From Mucilaginibacter corticis (lineage in GTDB: Bacteria; Bacteroidota; Bacteroidia; Sphingobacteriales; Sphingobacteriaceae), in NCBI RefSeq assembly GCF_007558865.1, contig NZ_VLPK01000001.1, positions 310,001 to 374,000 on the forward strand: a stretch of 64,000 nucleotides of DNA, read 5' to 3'. The stretch's first letter is position 1. Every line of letters starts with the position of its first letter. The notes below the pieces were generated by a model. That model saw only the letters and a list, made by a program, of their open reading frames with translations. It was not told the origin of the DNA and ran no database searches. This document shows positions 8,448-16,378 of the stretch, one piece after another. The translations under genes were made by a program, and so were the position numbers.

Positions 8448-9611
8448 ATGAATCAGATACTACACAACATTAAAGGAGACCGTTGGATATGGCTTATCGT
8501 CATATTGCTATCGCTGATATCGTTGTTGTCGGTGTACAGCGCTATTGGTACGCTGGCTTATAAGCGCGGTGTGGGGGTGGAATCGATTTTGATGAAGCAC
8601 CTAGCCATGATCATAGGCGGTATCGTGCTGATGTATATTTCGCATAAGCTGGATTACAGGTATTACTCGGGTATTTCAAAATTGCTGATGTATATCACTA
8701 TCCCGCTGTTATTTTATACGCTGATATTTGGTAGCCATGTTAATGATGCCAGCCGCTGGATAGCTATACCGGGTACCGGCTTAAGCTTCCAGACATCCGA
8801 TTTGGCGAAGCTGGCGCTGATCACTTTCCTGGCGCGTTCATTATCGCGTAAGCAGGAAAATATCAAGGACGTTAAGCAATCCTTCATCCCGATAATGGGA
8901 GCGGTTTGTTCGGTATTTATATTGATCGCGTTAGCTAACCTTTCAACCGCGCTGATGCTGTTTGGCGTTAGTGTGTTGTTGCTGATCATCGGCCGTATCA
9001 GTATCAAGCAAATAGCGGTAACCTGTTTGGCTGGAGCTATATTGCTAACTGGCGTTATCTTTTTGGGCCCGAGGCGTAAAACATATATCTCGCGGATCCA
9101 TACGTTCATGCACCCCGAGGCGGCTAACCCTGATAAATCGTTCCAGGCAGACCACGCTAAAATAGCCATCGCCACAGGCGGCATATTTGGTAAGGGTCCG
9201 GGCAAAAGCAACGAGGTGAATTATTTACCCGAGGCTTATTCGGATGAGATCTACGCCATAATAGTAGAAGAATATGGCATGATAGGCGGTATTATACTGA
9301 TAGGCATATACCTGTTCTTGTTATACCGGTGCATAAAAATAGTCACGAAGGCGCCAAAGGCGTTTGGCGCTTTACTGGCAGCGGGACTAAGCTTTAGCCT
9401 TACTATACAGGCATTTGCCAATATGGCGGTAGCAGTAGGCTTAGGCCCGGTAACAGGTGTGCCGCTGCCGTTTGTAAGTATGGGTGGTACATCCATGTTA
9501 TTTACCAGTGTGGCATTTGGTATCATACTATCGGTAAGCAGGGATATTGAAGATCCTAAAAAAGTGGTAGTAGGCGAGATAAAAGAGGTGGGGAACTTAG
9601 CGACAGCGTAA
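8448..9611 (+). CDS. ftsW: Septal peptidoglycan polymerase FtsW (SEDS family)
   Basis: Polytopic membrane glycosyltransferase that polymerises lipid II at the septum together with the class B PBP encoded at 2066-4192. About ten hydrophobic segments are visible. SEDS motifs include FQTSDLAKLALI (about 112-123), a periplasmic loop rich in conserved residues, and PLPFVSMGGTSM near the end. An upstream in-frame TTG at 8439 falls inside the C-rich repeat, so the ATG at 8448 is chosen, giving 387 aa. The stop TAA abuts another C-rich arm. Confidence 0.94.
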   Translation: MNQILHNIKGDRWIWLIVILLSLISLLSVYSAIGTLAYKRGVGVESILMKHLAMIIGGIVLMYISHKLDYRYYSGISKLLMYITIPLLFYTLIFGSHVNDASRWIAIPGTGLSFQTSDLAKLALITFLARSLSRKQENIKDVKQSFIPIMGAVCSVFILIALANLSTALMLFGVSVLLLIIGRISIKQIAVTCLAGAILLTGVIFLGPRRKTYISRIHTFMHPEAANPDKSFQADHAKIAIATGGIFGKGPGKSNEVNYLPEAYSDEIYAIIVEEYGMIGGIILIGIYLFLLYRCIKIVTKAPKAFGALLAAGLSFSLTIQAFANMAVAVGLGPVTGVPLPFVSMGGTSMLFTSVAFGIILSVSRDIEDPKKVVVGEIKEVGNLATA

Positions 9612-9637
9612 GCCCCCTACCCCCCTGAAGGGGGAAC
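9612..9637. repeat. C-rich repeat, solitary left arm (ftsW-murG)
   Basis: Begins directly after the ftsW TAA with GCCCCCTACCCCCCTGAAGG and has the same left-arm structure as copies 1 and 2. No right arm follows before murG. The remaining 53 nt are AT-rich. Confidence 0.75.
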
Positions 9638-9690
9638 AATAGAGAAATAATAAAGACAATTAATCGGTGTAATCATAAAATAATAGATCG

Positions 9691-10806
9691 GTGAAATCTC
9701 AAAGTAAAAGAATAATCATTAGCGGTGGCGGCACAGGGGGGCATATCTTCCCGGCTATTGCTATTGCCAATGCTTTGAAAAAGCTTGACCCTAAAACCGA
9801 GATATTGTTTGTAGGTGCCAATGGCCGTATGGAAATGGAAAAAGTGCCGGCGGCGGGGTATAAGATCATCGGTTTAAATATCCAGGGCATCCAGCGTAAA
9901 TCGGTTTGGAAAAACCTGTTGTTCCCGGTAAAAATGTTTAACAGCGTGAGTAAGGCGCTGCGCATCATCAAAGATTTTAAACCCGATGCGGCAGTAGGCG
10001 TAGGCGGTTATGCTTCTGGTCCTTTATTATATGCCGCATCATTAAAAGGTATCCCTTACCTGATACAGGAGCAAAACTCGTATGCAGGTATCACTAATAA
10101 ATGGCTGGGTAAAAAAGCCGAAAAGATCTGTGTGGCATTTGATGGCATGGAGCAGTTTTTTCCGGCAGATAAAATTATAAAAACAGGCAACCCTATCCGT
10201 AAGGAGTCGGTAGATATTGCCGGTAAAAGGTTACAGGCGTTAGAGCTTTATAAACTATCGGCCACTAAAAAAACCATTATGGTTACCGGCGGCAGTTTGG
10301 GGGCACGTACTTTAAATAACAGCATTATTGCCAACCTTGACAAATTGGTAGCTGCCGATGTGCAAGTGATCTGGCAAACGGGTAAGTTCTATTATAAAAG
10401 CATTATTGAACAGCTGGGCGAAAGCTATCACCCAAATGTACTCATTATGGAATTCGTAAACCGTATGGACCTGGCTTACGCAGCGGCAGATGTGATCATA
10501 TCTCGGGCCGGCGCAGGTACTATTGCCGAATTATGCGTGGTAAAAAAACCGGTTATTCTTGTACCATCGCCAAACGTGGCCGAAGATCATCAGACCAAAA
10601 ACGCGCTGGCACTGGTACATGAGCAAGCAGCAGTATTTGTGGCCGACAGGGACGCCGAAGAAAAATTAATTGATAAAGCGCTTGAGCTTTTAAACGATAA
10701 AGAATTGCAAAAGAAACTAAGCGACAACATTGGTAAAATGGCATTGCCTGCTGCCGATGAAGTCATTGCTAAAGAAGTTGTACAAATAACAATTAACAAC
10801 AATTAA
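9691..10806 (+). CDS. murG: UDP-GlcNAc:undecaprenyl-PP-MurNAc-pentapeptide GlcNAc transferase MurG
   Basis: Peripheral membrane glycosyltransferase that converts lipid I to lipid II. The N-terminal glycine loop GGGTGGHIFPA (residues 12-22) contains the expected His18. The second glycine loop is TGGSLGARTLN near 202-212, and the UDP-GlcNAc-binding segment SRAGAGTIAEL is near 271-281. The start codon is GTG (9691); no upstream in-frame ATG fits. 371 aa, usual length. A strong hairpin with a T-run follows the stop. Confidence 0.96.
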   Translation: MKSQSKRIIISGGGTGGHIFPAIAIANALKKLDPKTEILFVGANGRMEMEKVPAAGYKIIGLNIQGIQRKSVWKNLLFPVKMFNSVSKALRIIKDFKPDAAVGVGGYASGPLLYAASLKGIPYLIQEQNSYAGITNKWLGKKAEKICVAFDGMEQFFPADKIIKTGNPIRKESVDIAGKRLQALELYKLSATKKTIMVTGGSLGARTLNNSIIANLDKLVAADVQVIWQTGKFYYKSIIEQLGESYHPNVLIMEFVNRMDLAYAAADVIISRAGAGTIAELCVVKKPVILVPSPNVAEDHQTKNALALVHEQAAVFVADRDAEEKLIDKALELLNDKELQKKLSDNIGKMALPAADEVIAKEVVQITINNN

Positions 10807-10811
10807 ATCTT

Positions 10812-10845
10812 AGCGCTGCCTCCTGGTAGGGAGGTAGCGCTTTTT
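10812..10845 (+). terminator. Terminator-like hairpin between murG and murC
   Basis: AGCGCTGCCTCC (10812-10823) pairs with GGAGGTAGCGCT (10830-10841) over 12 bp including one G-T pair, with a 6-nt loop and T5 immediately after. The position inside the dcw gene string suggests partial termination or 3'-end protection of the upstream message. Confidence 0.75.
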
Positions 10846-10854
10846 AAAAGGAAA

Positions 10855-12210
10855 ATGGAATTACGCAATATACAACGGGTTTATTTGATAGGCATAGGCG
10901 GCATAGGCATGAGCGGCCTTGCGCGCTATTTCAATCATTTGGGCTGTATTGTTTGCGGCTACGATAAAACGCCGACCGACCTGACCGACGATCTGCGGAA
11001 CGAAGGCATCCAGGTGGTATTTGAAGATAAGGATGGGGGCATACCAAGAAGTTTCCGTGATCCGGACGATAATACTTTAGTGATTTATACCCCGGCTATA
11101 CCTAAAGATTCAGAGATTCTCGGTTACTTTCAGAGTAAAGGATTTGTATTGTGGAAACGCTCGCAGGTGTTGGGTTTGATTAGCAAGGGTAAGTTTACCA
11201 TCGCGGTAGCAGGTACGCATGGCAAAACTACTACCTCGTGTATGGTGGCGCATATCTTAAAAGATTCGGGTAAAGATTGCTCGGCGTTTTTAGGGGGCAT
11301 TGCCTCTAATTATCAAAGCAACGTGTTGTTTGGCCATAATGATATTGTGGTGGTTGAGGCAGACGAGTATGACCGCTCGTTCCTGACCCTGTATCCAAAC
11401 ATCGCCATTGTTACTTCAATGGATGCCGATCACCTGGATATTTATGGTGATCACAGCCAGCTGACAGAATCGTTCAAACTGTTTGCATCGCAGATAAAAA
11501 CCGGCGGTACGCTTATCCACCGTAAAGGTTTGCCTTTAACAGATGGGTTCACGTACAGCATTAATGAGGAAGCCGACGCGATGGCGATAAATATCCGCAT
11601 TGAAAACGGCGATTTCTATTTCGATTTTAAACGCGGATCTATTAGCATCCCTAATATTAAGTTAGGCATTGCCGGTTTGCATAATATTGAAAACGCTGTT
11701 GCCGCCATTGAGGTAGCCCTGCGTTTACACATTGAATGGGATGCTATAAAAAGCGCCTTAGGGTCATTTAAAGGGGTAAAACGTCGTTTTGAATATATTG
11801 TTAAAACGCCGGCCCATATTTATATAGATGATTATGCGCATCATCCTGAAGAATTAAGAGCAGCTATCAGTTCGGTTAAAAGATTGTACCCCGGGAAAAA
11901 ACTCACAACAATTTTTCAACCTCACTTATTTACCCGTACCCGCGATTTTGTGGACGGGTTTGCAGAGGTGCTGGACATGACCGACGAACTGATACTGCTT
12001 GATATTTATCCTGCGCGCGAGCTGCCTATTGAAGGCGTAACATCGGCCATGATCTTGGAACGAATGAAATTGCCCAACAAGCAAATATTAAGCAAGCAGG
12101 ATGCTATTGATAAAATAAGGTCAGAAAAACCCGAACTATTGTTAACCGTAGGTGCGGGCGATATTGACCAGTTGGTACAACCGTTAAAAAGTGCTTTAGA
12201 AAATGTTTAA
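10855..12210 (+). CDS. murC: UDP-N-acetylmuramate-L-alanine ligase MurC
   Basis: Cytoplasmic ATP-dependent ligase that adds the first amino acid of the stem peptide. The N-terminal GIGGIGMSGLARYF binds the UDP substrate. The ATP loop GTHGKTTTSCM is at about 120-130 with Lys124, and DDYAHHPEELRAAI in the C-terminal domain is typical of MurC. 451 aa. It overlaps ftsQ by 8 nt. The terminator-like hairpin 10 nt upstream suggests its expression is partly separated from murG. Confidence 0.96.
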   Translation: MELRNIQRVYLIGIGGIGMSGLARYFNHLGCIVCGYDKTPTDLTDDLRNEGIQVVFEDKDGGIPRSFRDPDDNTLVIYTPAIPKDSEILGYFQSKGFVLWKRSQVLGLISKGKFTIAVAGTHGKTTTSCMVAHILKDSGKDCSAFLGGIASNYQSNVLFGHNDIVVVEADEYDRSFLTLYPNIAIVTSMDADHLDIYGDHSQLTESFKLFASQIKTGGTLIHRKGLPLTDGFTYSINEEADAMAINIRIENGDFYFDFKRGSISIPNIKLGIAGLHNIENAVAAIEVALRLHIEWDAIKSALGSFKGVKRRFEYIVKTPAHIYIDDYAHHPEELRAAISSVKRLYPGKKLTTIFQPHLFTRTRDFVDGFAEVLDMTDELILLDIYPARELPIEGVTSAMILERMKLPNKQILSKQDAIDKIRSEKPELLLTVGAGDIDQLVQPLKSALENV

Positions 12211-13066
12211 GAAACCAATTTGGCGCATAGTAATACAAAGTTTCCTTTGGGTGATAACCCTGGGCGGCCTTGTAGCGCTGATGAGTTTTATTGAAATTAA
12301 AAAAGCCGAAGTGGTATGCAGCGATGTGAAAATATACATCCCCGGCAGCCAGTATTTTATCGATAAAAAAGAGGTAGAAAAGATCCTGCAGATAAGCAGC
12401 TATACCATGATAGGCCGCCGTATTGATAACATTAACCTGCATAACCTGGAGAACAGGCTAAAGGCTAACCCTTTTATTGAATTTGCCAAGGTTTACGCGG
12501 ATATGGACGGCATCATCATGATAGAGATCGTACAGCGACAGCCTATTTTAAGGATAATGAACCAGTTTGACCAGGATTATTATATTGATAAAAACGGGTT
12601 GAAAATTCCGCTGTCGGCAAATTTTACTGCCAAAGTCGTAGCAGCCAACGGGGCAATCGACGAACCGTTTGGCGGTAAGGTAGATACGTTGCGTACCCTG
12701 CTGGCGAAGGATCTTTTTAAAACCGCGGCATTTATCCGGAGTGATTCGCTTTGGGACGCGCAGATAGCACAGATCTATGTAAACCCAGGCCATGAAATTG
12801 AGCTGATACCAAGGGTAGGTAACCAGCGCATTTTGCTGGGCAATGCAGACTCTATCGAGGTTAAGTTTCATAACTTGTTGGCGTTTTACAAACAGGCATT
12901 ACCACAGGTTGGCTGGGATGCTTATAAGCTGATCAATATTAAATACGCCAATCAGATAATTGGGGTAAAAAACACCAAAGCAGATTCTTTACGGATGAAG
13001 CAGCTGAAAACTACCGCCGATTCAATTAAAAAAGTAACGAAAGACACATCTCTAATTAAACAGTAA
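12203..13066 (+). CDS. ftsQ: Cell division protein FtsQ/DivIB
   Basis: Bitopic division protein of the FtsQ-FtsL-FtsB activating complex. A short cytoplasmic N-terminus is followed by one membrane segment (about residues 8-29). Next comes a periplasmic POTRA-like domain starting near residue 35 (EVVCSDVKIYIPG) and the FtsQ beta domain, with RQPILRIMNQ and the IDKNGLKIPLS stretch near 110-135. 287 aa with a Lys/Ser/Thr-rich tail. Position between murC and ftsA supports the call. No ddl gene is present between murC and ftsQ, unlike in proteobacteria. Confidence 0.92.
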   Translation: MFKKPIWRIVIQSFLWVITLGGLVALMSFIEIKKAEVVCSDVKIYIPGSQYFIDKKEVEKILQISSYTMIGRRIDNINLHNLENRLKANPFIEFAKVYADMDGIIMIEIVQRQPILRIMNQFDQDYYIDKNGLKIPLSANFTAKVVAANGAIDEPFGGKVDTLRTLLAKDLFKTAAFIRSDSLWDAQIAQIYVNPGHEIELIPRVGNQRILLGNADSIEVKFHNLLAFYKQALPQVGWDAYKLINIKYANQIIGVKNTKADSLRMKQLKTTADSIKKVTKDTSLIKQ

Positions 13067-13067
13067 T

Positions 13068-14411
13068 ATGGACAAGAGTTCGACACAAGAAAAAAGTTCG
13101 CCAATTGTAGTGGGATTGGACATTGGTACCACCAAAATTTGCGCAATTGTTGGCCGCCGCAGCAAAAACGGCAAGATCGAAGTACTGGGTATTGGCAAAG
13201 CCGAGTCGGCGGGTGTAACCCGTGGCGTGGTTTCCAACATCGACAAGACCGTGCAGGGCATTACCGCTGCAGTTGAAATTGCGGGCACGCAATCAAATGT
13301 AGAGATCAGGGTAGTGAACGTGGGTATTGCCGGCCAGCATATTAAAAGCTTGCAGCACCGCGGGTTAATTACCCGTCGCGACCTGCAAACGGAGATAGGC
13401 CGTAAGGATATCGATAAACTGATAGAGGATATGTACAACCTGGTAATGCCTCCGGGCGAGGAGATCATCCACGTACTGCCGCAGGAGTTTACGGTTGATA
13501 GCGAGCCGGGGATTAAAGACCCTATAGGCATGGCGGGTGTGCGCCTTGAGGCTAATTTCCATATTATATCGGGCCAGGTTACGGCTATAAAAAATATTGT
13601 TAAGTGTGTTAACAAAGCACATTTAGAGAGCCAGGAACTGATCCTGGAGCCTTTGGCATCGTCAGAGTCGGTATTAAGCGACGAAGAAAAAGAAGCCGGT
13701 GTGGTGCTGGTTGATATCGGCGGCGGTACTACCGATGTGGCCATATTCCACGAAGGTATCATCCGTCATACCGCGGTTATCCCGTTTGGCGGTAACAGCG
13801 TGACTGAAGATATCCGCGAAGGTTGTTCTGTAATGCGCAATATCGCAGAGCAATTAAAGGTAAGGTTCGGATCGGCATTGGCCGAAGAAAACAAAGAGAA
13901 TGAGATTGTGTGTGTACCGGGTTTGCGTGGACGCGAGCCTAAAGAAATATCAGTAAAGAACCTGGCCTTTGTTATCCAGGCCCGTATGGAAGAGATCGTA
14001 GAGCATGTGTATTATGAGATCAAATCATCCGGATACGAGAAGAAACTGATTGCCGGTATAGTAATTACCGGTGGCGGCGCGCAACTGAAACACCTGTCGC
14101 AAATGGTTGAGTTTGTAACTGGTTTGGATTGCCGTATAGGTTACCCTAATGAGCATTTGGCCAAGAACGAGGTGTTGCCTAAAAACATATATGAAGAGCT
14201 GCAAAGCCCAACGTTTGCAACCGGTATAGGTTTGCTGATAAAGGGTATCCAGAAAATGGAATACAACGGCATGGTACAACAGCCTGCCGAAGTGAAAGTG
14301 GACAAAACCAAATATACCGAAGACAAAAAATTCGGCCTGTTTGGCAAGATACTGGAAAGCGGGAAGAAATTTATTAAGGACGATATTAAAGACGAAGACT
14401 TTTTGAAATAG
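13068..14411 (+). CDS. ftsA: Cell division protein FtsA
   Basis: Actin-like ATPase that tethers FtsZ to the membrane. The phosphate-1 motif VGLDIGTTKICAIVG is at about 15-29 and the second phosphate motif VLVDIGGGTTDVAIF near 213-227. The SHS2/1C domain lies between them, and ITGGGAQLKHL near 331 is the adenosine motif. The C-terminal tail is Lys/Phe-rich (FGLFGKILESGKKFIKDD), suitable for an amphipathic membrane-targeting helix. 447 aa. It follows ftsQ after 1 nt. Confidence 0.96.
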   Translation: MDKSSTQEKSSPIVVGLDIGTTKICAIVGRRSKNGKIEVLGIGKAESAGVTRGVVSNIDKTVQGITAAVEIAGTQSNVEIRVVNVGIAGQHIKSLQHRGLITRRDLQTEIGRKDIDKLIEDMYNLVMPPGEEIIHVLPQEFTVDSEPGIKDPIGMAGVRLEANFHIISGQVTAIKNIVKCVNKAHLESQELILEPLASSESVLSDEEKEAGVVLVDIGGGTTDVAIFHEGIIRHTAVIPFGGNSVTEDIREGCSVMRNIAEQLKVRFGSALAEENKENEIVCVPGLRGREPKEISVKNLAFVIQARMEEIVEHVYYEIKSSGYEKKLIAGIVITGGGAQLKHLSQMVEFVTGLDCRIGYPNEHLAKNEVLPKNIYEELQSPTFATGIGLLIKGIQKMEYNGMVQQPAEVKVDKTKYTEDKKFGLFGKILESGKKFIKDDIKDEDFLK

Positions 14412-14448
14412 AACCCGTAATGCTGGGTTCAGGAGATTAAAGGTATAC

Positions 14449-14508
14449 TTTTCAACAACCTTTAATTTTTCCACATTATAGACATTTGTGGAAAAAGCTT
14501 GTTGAAAA
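14449..14508 (+). promoter_or_regulatory. Nested inverted repeat in the ftsA-ftsZ intergenic region
   Basis: Outer arms TTTTCAACAA (14449-14458) and TTGTTGAAAA (14499-14508) enclose inner arms TTTTTCCACA (14466-14475) and TGTGGAAAAA (14487-14496). Both pairs are perfect 10-bp inverted repeats; the inner loop is 11 nt. A separate small hairpin GAACCC/GGGTTC lies at 14411-14430 over the ftsA stop. TTTTCCACA resembles a DnaA box with one mismatch. It could be an operator or an RNA structure controlling ftsZ; the function is not known. Confidence 0.5.
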
Positions 14509-14573
14509 AGCGCTAATATTACAATGGTGAAATCTAAAATTCGTCAAGTTACACATAGCTGAAAATAAGGATT

Positions 14574-16181
14574 ATGCAATTTGAGATGTTAAAAGAAAAG
14601 TCGTCTATCATCAAAGTAATTGGTGTTGGCGGCGGTGGTGGCAATGCAGTGAACCACATGTACAAGCAAGGTATTACAGGTGTAGATTTTATAATTTGCA
14701 ATACAGATGCACAGGCATTGGAGCTTAGCCCCATCCCTAACAAAGTACAATTAGGTGCAAGTTTAACAGAAGGAATGGGCGCAGGCTCGATCCCCGAAGT
14801 TGGTGCCAATTCAGCTATTGAAAATATTGACGACATTAAACAAATGTTAGGCTCAAATACCAAAATGTTATTCATAACAGCAGGTATGGGCGGTGGCACA
14901 GGTACAGGCGCAAGCCCTATCATTGCCAAAGCGGCCCGCGAGCTGGATATATTAACTGTTGGTATCATCACCACGCCTTTTTCTTTTGAAGGTAAACGCC
15001 GTAAAATGCAGGCCGATGCCGGCATGGAAGAGTTGAAAAAATATGTCGACTCGTTCCTGGTGATATCAAATGACAGGCTGCGCCAGATCTTTGGTAACTT
15101 AACCTTAGGATCGGCATTTGCACAGGCCGATGATATTTTGACCACAGCGGCCAAAGGCATTGCAGAGATTATTACTTTACCGGGCTATATCAACGTCGAC
15201 TTTAAAGATGTGCGCACCGTGATGAAAGACAGCGGTGTATCTATCATGGGCAGCAGCGCTGCCGAAGGCGAGAACCGTGCCTTACGTGCGGTTGAGGGCG
15301 CATTATCGTCTCCGTTGTTGAAAGATAATGAGATAGAAGGCGCGCGTTATATCCTGTTAAACATCAGCTCGGGCGAGAACGAAGTGACCATGGACGAAGT
15401 AAGTATTATTACTGACTACATCCAGGAAGAAGCCGGCCTTGCTGCTGACCTGATCTGGGGTAACTGCCGCGATGAGAATTTAGGCGATAAGTTATCGGTA
15501 ACTATTATAGCAACCGGTTTCCAAACCAAAGACGAGCGTGAGAAAGAATACAGCAGCAAAAAAATTGTAAATATGCTGGTTCCTGATGCGCCGTTGGTTA
15601 GGCCCGTAAATGAGTTTATTACACCGGTAAATGAAGCCGCGCCATCTGAACTTTATATCAAGGGACAAAAGGAAAAAGAGAAAGAAGAGCAAAAACAAAC
15701 TGGCCTGTTCGACCTGTTCGCTACATCGCGTACGGAAGAGCCTGCACCGGTAAAATATAACCTGCAGGATGCCGTTGAGCAGCCTGATGCGGATAATGAA
15801 TCAGACTTGCCTGAATTTACCTTCAAACTTGCAGAACCTGATACAGAGACTATCATTAACCAGGTAGCGGTTGTTGAAGAAAAAGTAGCCGAGCCTGAAC
15901 CGGTTAACGCGGACGAGCATAAAACTGACGAGTCGATAGAAGAGCAACTGCGTAAATCGCGCGAGCGGATCATGCGTTTAAAAGACCTGAGCATGAAACT
16001 ACGCAGCGGTAACATACAAGAACTGGAGAATGTACCGGCTTACAAACGTAAGGAAGTAGCCTTACAGGAAACCCCTGCATCAGACGAGAGCCAGATCTCA
16101 AGGTTTTCTTTACTGCCGGATAGTGACGGTAAAATAGAGATCCGTGACAGCAATTCATTCTTACACGATAATGTAGATTAA
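14574..16181 (+). CDS. ftsZ: Cell division protein FtsZ
   Basis: Tubulin-like GTPase that forms the Z ring. The tubulin signature GGGTGTG is at residues 106-112. The N-terminal IKVIGVGGGGGNAVNHM and the T7-loop region (GYINVDFKDVRTVM, about 203-216) are present. The globular domain ends near residue 320. A long acidic linker (about 330-500, rich in E, P and D) follows, then a C-terminal segment EIRDSNSFLHDNVD. At 535 aa it is longer than E. coli FtsZ (383 aa), as is usual in Bacteroidota. The 162-bp upstream gap with nested inverted repeats may give it its own control. Confidence 0.96.
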   Translation: MQFEMLKEKSSIIKVIGVGGGGGNAVNHMYKQGITGVDFIICNTDAQALELSPIPNKVQLGASLTEGMGAGSIPEVGANSAIENIDDIKQMLGSNTKMLFITAGMGGGTGTGASPIIAKAARELDILTVGIITTPFSFEGKRRKMQADAGMEELKKYVDSFLVISNDRLRQIFGNLTLGSAFAQADDILTTAAKGIAEIITLPGYINVDFKDVRTVMKDSGVSIMGSSAAEGENRALRAVEGALSSPLLKDNEIEGARYILLNISSGENEVTMDEVSIITDYIQEEAGLAADLIWGNCRDENLGDKLSVTIIATGFQTKDEREKEYSSKKIVNMLVPDAPLVRPVNEFITPVNEAAPSELYIKGQKEKEKEEQKQTGLFDLFATSRTEEPAPVKYNLQDAVEQPDADNESDLPEFTFKLAEPDTETIINQVAVVEEKVAEPEPVNADEHKTDESIEEQLRKSRERIMRLKDLSMKLRSGNIQELENVPAYKRKEVALQETPASDESQISRFSLLPDSDGKIEIRDSNSFLHDNVD

Positions 16182-16203
16182 TTAAATAGAATCAAGAATT
16201 AAG

Positions 16204-16246
16204 AGCCAGGAATCAAGATAAACTATTCTCGATCCTGGCTTTTTTA
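16204..16246 (+). terminator. Rho-independent terminator after ftsZ
   Basis: AGCCAGGA (from 16204) pairs with TCCTGGCT (to 16240), followed by T6. It marks the end of the dcw cluster. Around it, 16191-16334 contains degenerate TCAAGA/TCTTGA words in inverted orientation. Confidence 0.7.
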
Positions 16247-16317
16247 ATAAAAGACATTTCTGATCTCATTATCCTGATTTTTAGTGATCAAGGTAAATCT
16301 GTCTTACCTCTTGATTC

Positions 16318-16347
16318 TTGTCTCTTGACTCTAATAACGTATATTTG
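16318..16347 (+). promoter_or_regulatory. Bacteroidota-type promoter for the alpha-oxoamine synthase gene
   Basis: TTG at 16318-16320, a 19-nt spacer, and TATATTTG at 16340-16347 match the Bacteroidota -33/-7 pattern TTG-N17-23-TAnnTTTG exactly. Transcription would start near 16353, about 25 nt before the coding start. Confidence 0.7.
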
Positions 16348-16378
16348 CAATTTGAAAACGATTAATTAGAAAATACCT

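Noticed and set aside
13052..13762. Minus-strand frame of 236 codons opposite ftsA
   Set aside because: Antisense shadow of a conserved gene; Ser/Pro/Thr-rich composition results from reversed codons.
14466..14475. TTTTTCCACA as evidence of a replication origin
   Set aside because: A single imperfect DnaA-like word pair without a box cluster, dnaA/dnaN genes or an AT-rich unwinding region.
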